Made by a program: the position numbers and the translations under genes
The notes under the pieces: generated by a model
Databases searched by the model: none
What the model was told of the DNA's origin: nothing
Seen by the model: only the letters and a program-made list of their open reading frames with translations
Shown: piece by piece, positions 4,628 through 6,365 of the stretch
How the letters are laid out: each line of letters opens with the position of its first letter
Position numbering within the stretch: position 1 is the stretch's first letter
Assembly (NCBI GenBank): GCA_040755975.1
Contig: JBFLZY010000121.1
Span: 1-6,365, forward strand
Direction of reading: 5' to 3'
Length of the DNA: 6,365 nucleotides
Origin: JAIMBK01 sp040755975
GTDB taxonomy: Bacteria; Bacillota; Desulfotomaculia; Desulfotomaculales; Nap2-2B

Positions 4628-6365
4628 AAGCGGGTTTGTACGCGGAAGTGCTGGTGGATTTGCCGGCGCGGCAGGTAGACAGGGTGTTCCACTACCTGGT
4701 GCCCGCGCCCTTAAAAGATCAGGTCACGATGGGCAGCCGGGTGCAGGTTCCCTTCGGACGGCAGAAACTCACCGGCTACGTGACCGGTTTTACCGTTTCC
4801 CCCCGGCTGGAGCAGGTTGATCAGCTCAAGGAGATCAGCGCCGTTTTGGATCCGGGGCCGGTCTTTGCCGAACGGCAGCTGACTCTGGCCCGCTGGCTGG
4901 CGGAGCACTACCTGTGCCCGACGGTGAGCGCCCTGCAGGCGATCATCGGGCCGCGGCTGGCCGGCGCCCCCAGGCGGGTGCAGGGGCTGTGGCCCGCCGA
5001 AACGGCCGACCCGGCCGCGTTCGCCGGGGCCCCCGCCCAGGAAAAGGCCTGGCGCGCCGCCCTGGCCCGGCCCGGCCTGACCCGCCGGGAGCTGGCCGCC
5101 GCCGCCGGAGTGTCCCCCGGCGCGGTGGACGCGCTGGTGGCGAAGCAGTTGTTGTCCGTGAGGGAATACGCCAAAAGCCGCTCCCCTTTTCCCGGCGAAA
5201 ACGGGGCAGGCGCCGCCCCGCCTCCCCCGGCCCTGGCCCCCCAGCAGGAAGAGGCCGTCCGCGAAATCCGGGCCGCCCTGGAGGCGGGCGGGCCCAAAAC
5301 TTTTTTATTGTACGGCGTCACCGGCAGCGGGAAAACAGAAGTGTACTGCCGCAGCGTCGCCCGGGCGCTGGGTTTGGGCCGCCAGGCCGTCGTGCTGGTC
5401 CCCGAAATCGCCCTCACCCCGCAAATGGTCGCCACTTTCCGGTCCCGCTTCGGCCCGCGGGTGGCCGTCCTGCACAGCCGCCTGTCCGACGGCGAAAGAT
5501 ACGACGAGTGGATGCGCGTTTGGCGGGGGGAAGCGGACGTCGTCCTGGGGGCGCGCTCGGCCCTGTTCGCCCCGCTGCGTGAGCCCGGCCTGATCATCAT
5601 CGACGAAGAACACGAACCTTCCTATAAACAGGAGGAAAGTCCCCGCTACCACGCCCGCACCGTGGCCCTGCACCTGGCGCGCGAGCGCGGCGCGGTGGTC
5701 GTCCTGGGCAGCGCCACCCCCGCGCTGGAGTCTTTTTACGCCGCCGGGCGGGGAGAATACCGGCTGCTCCGGATGGACGAGCGCATTGAAAGCCGCCCCC
5801 TGCCGCAGGTGCGGGTGGTGGACATGCGGGCGGAGCTGCGCCGGGGCAACCGGGGGTTTTTCAGCCGGCAGTTGCTGCTGGCCGTGCGCGACGCGCTGGC
5901 CCGCCGCGAGCAGGTGATTTTGTTTTTAAACCGGCGCGGCTTTTCCACCATCGTGGTCTGCCGGGAGTGCGGCCTGGTGGTCAAGTGCCCGCACTGCGAC
6001 GTGTCGCTGACCTACCACACAGGCGGCCGCCTGCTCTGCCATTACTGCAACCACACGGCGCCGGCCCCCGCCCGCTGCCCGGACTGCCGCAGCAAACAGA
6101 TCGGCTATTTCGGCGCGGGCACCCAAAAAATAGAGCAGGAGGTGCGGCGCCTGTTCCCGCAGGCCGGGGTCCTGCGCCTGGACAGCGACACCGCCGCGCG
6201 CAAGGGTTCCCACCGGGAGATCCTCACCGCCTTCCGGCAGGGCGAGGCGGACATCCTCATCGGCACCCAGATGATCGCCAAGGGGCTGGACATCCCGTCC
6301 GTTACGCTGGTGGGGGTGGTGAACGCGGACGTCAGCCTGCACATGCCGGACTTCCGGGCCAGTGA
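4621..6365 (+). CDS. priA: Primosomal protein N' (replication restart helicase PriA), 3'-truncated by window edge
   Basis: The first 581 residues of PriA, the 3'-to-5' DNA helicase that recognises stalled forks and reloads the replisome. The frame is open to the window end; PriA is normally about 730-810 residues, so the C-terminal part is missing here. The N-terminal 3'-end-binding domain begins YAEVLVDLPARQVDRVFHYL. The helicase core has Walker A GVTGSGKT at 232-239 (K238), DEEH at 328-331 and GSATP at 363-367. Eight zinc-binding cysteines follow in four CxxC pairs: 447/450, 456/459, 473/476 and 486/489. After them come GTQKIEQE and the motif V region GTQMIAKGLDIP. An alanine/proline-rich linker lies at about 190-210. 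The start is uncertain: TTG 4621 and TTG 4636 both have G-rich RBS; GTG 4594 has none. coaBC-priA order is typical of Firmicutes. Confidence 0.95.
   Translation, partial: MGEAGLYAEVLVDLPARQVDRVFHYLVPAPLKDQVTMGSRVQVPFGRQKLTGYVTGFTVSPRLEQVDQLKEISAVLDPGPVFAERQLTLARWLAEHYLCPTVSALQAIIGPRLAGAPRRVQGLWPAETADPAAFAGAPAQEKAWRAALARPGLTRRELAAAAGVSPGAVDALVAKQLLSVREYAKSRSPFPGENGAGAAPPPPALAPQQEEAVREIRAALEAGGPKTFLLYGVTGSGKTEVYCRSVARALGLGRQAVVLVPEIALTPQMVATFRSRFGPRVAVLHSRLSDGERYDEWMRVWRGEADVVLGARSALFAPLREPGLIIIDEEHEPSYKQEESPRYHARTVALHLARERGAVVVLGSATPALESFYAAGRGEYRLLRMDERIESRPLPQVRVVDMRAELRRGNRGFFSRQLLLAVRDALARREQVILFLNRRGFSTIVVCRECGLVVKCPHCDVSLTYHTGGRLLCHYCNHTAPAPARCPDCRSKQIGYFGAGTQKIEQEVRRLFPQAGVLRLDSDTAARKGSHREILTAFRQGEADILIGTQMIAKGLDIPSVTLVGVVNADVSLHMPDFRAS

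Noticed and set aside
4914..5582. Plus-frame and minus-frame open reading frames of over 200 codons inside priA
   Set aside because: Both are G/R/P/A-rich shadows of the priA frame, which runs unbroken with helicase and zinc motifs.
6364..6365. Apparent TGA at the right edge
   Set aside because: The TGA at 6363-6365 is in another frame. In the priA frame the last full codon is AGT (serine) and the frame continues past the window, so priA is truncated by the edge and not by a stop.

Overview
This window looks like a chromosomal segment of a high-GC, clostridia-like Firmicute. The gene order yicC/yloC – remA – gmk – rpoZ – coaBC – priA on one strand is the conserved Firmicute arrangement known from Bacillus subtilis. 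RemA is a mostly Firmicute regulator, and the coding sequence is very GC-rich (45 of 60 bases in 2401-2460). A relative of Pelotomaculum/Desulfotomaculum (Peptococcaceae) is a reasonable guess, but it is inference from synteny and composition.

Region 1 (1-3308) is a compact housekeeping run. It encodes a YicC-family protein (TTG start, RBS outside the window), the DNA-binding regulator RemA (GTG start), guanylate kinase, the RNA polymerase omega subunit (ATGA overlap with gmk), and the bifunctional CoA-biosynthesis enzyme CoaBC. Spacing is tight or overlapping as far as rpoZ. The 99-bp gap before coaBC holds five tandem heptamers of pattern nnGTCRG.

Region 2 (about 3309-4167) is clearly AT-rich (22/60 G+C in 3421-3480; 23/60 in 3661-3720). 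It carries its own promoter-like sequence with an inverted repeat in the spacer. It encodes a small antitoxin-like protein and an overlapping PIN-domain (VapC-type) toxin with all four acidic residues, followed by a probable terminator. It reads as an acquired toxin-antitoxin module placed between coaBC and priA. A structured, AT-rich leader then precedes the next gene.

Region 3 (4168-4533) encodes an unrecognised 121-residue protein rich in proline and arginine, with high-GC codon use like the host genes.

Region 4 (4534-6365) has an A-rich spacer and a perfect 14-bp tandem duplication across the ribosome-binding/start region of priA. The priA reading frame then runs off the right edge intact. 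A 9-bp direct repeat (GAAAAGTTA) lies at the coaBC stop codon and again just before priA, bracketing the whole inserted block.

The core genes link nucleotide supply (Gmk), transcription (RpoZ, RemA), CoA synthesis and replication restart. I see no tRNA, rRNA, CRISPR array, transposase or clearly new multi-gene system. The unusual content is the TA insertion, the orphan 121-aa gene and the short repeats.
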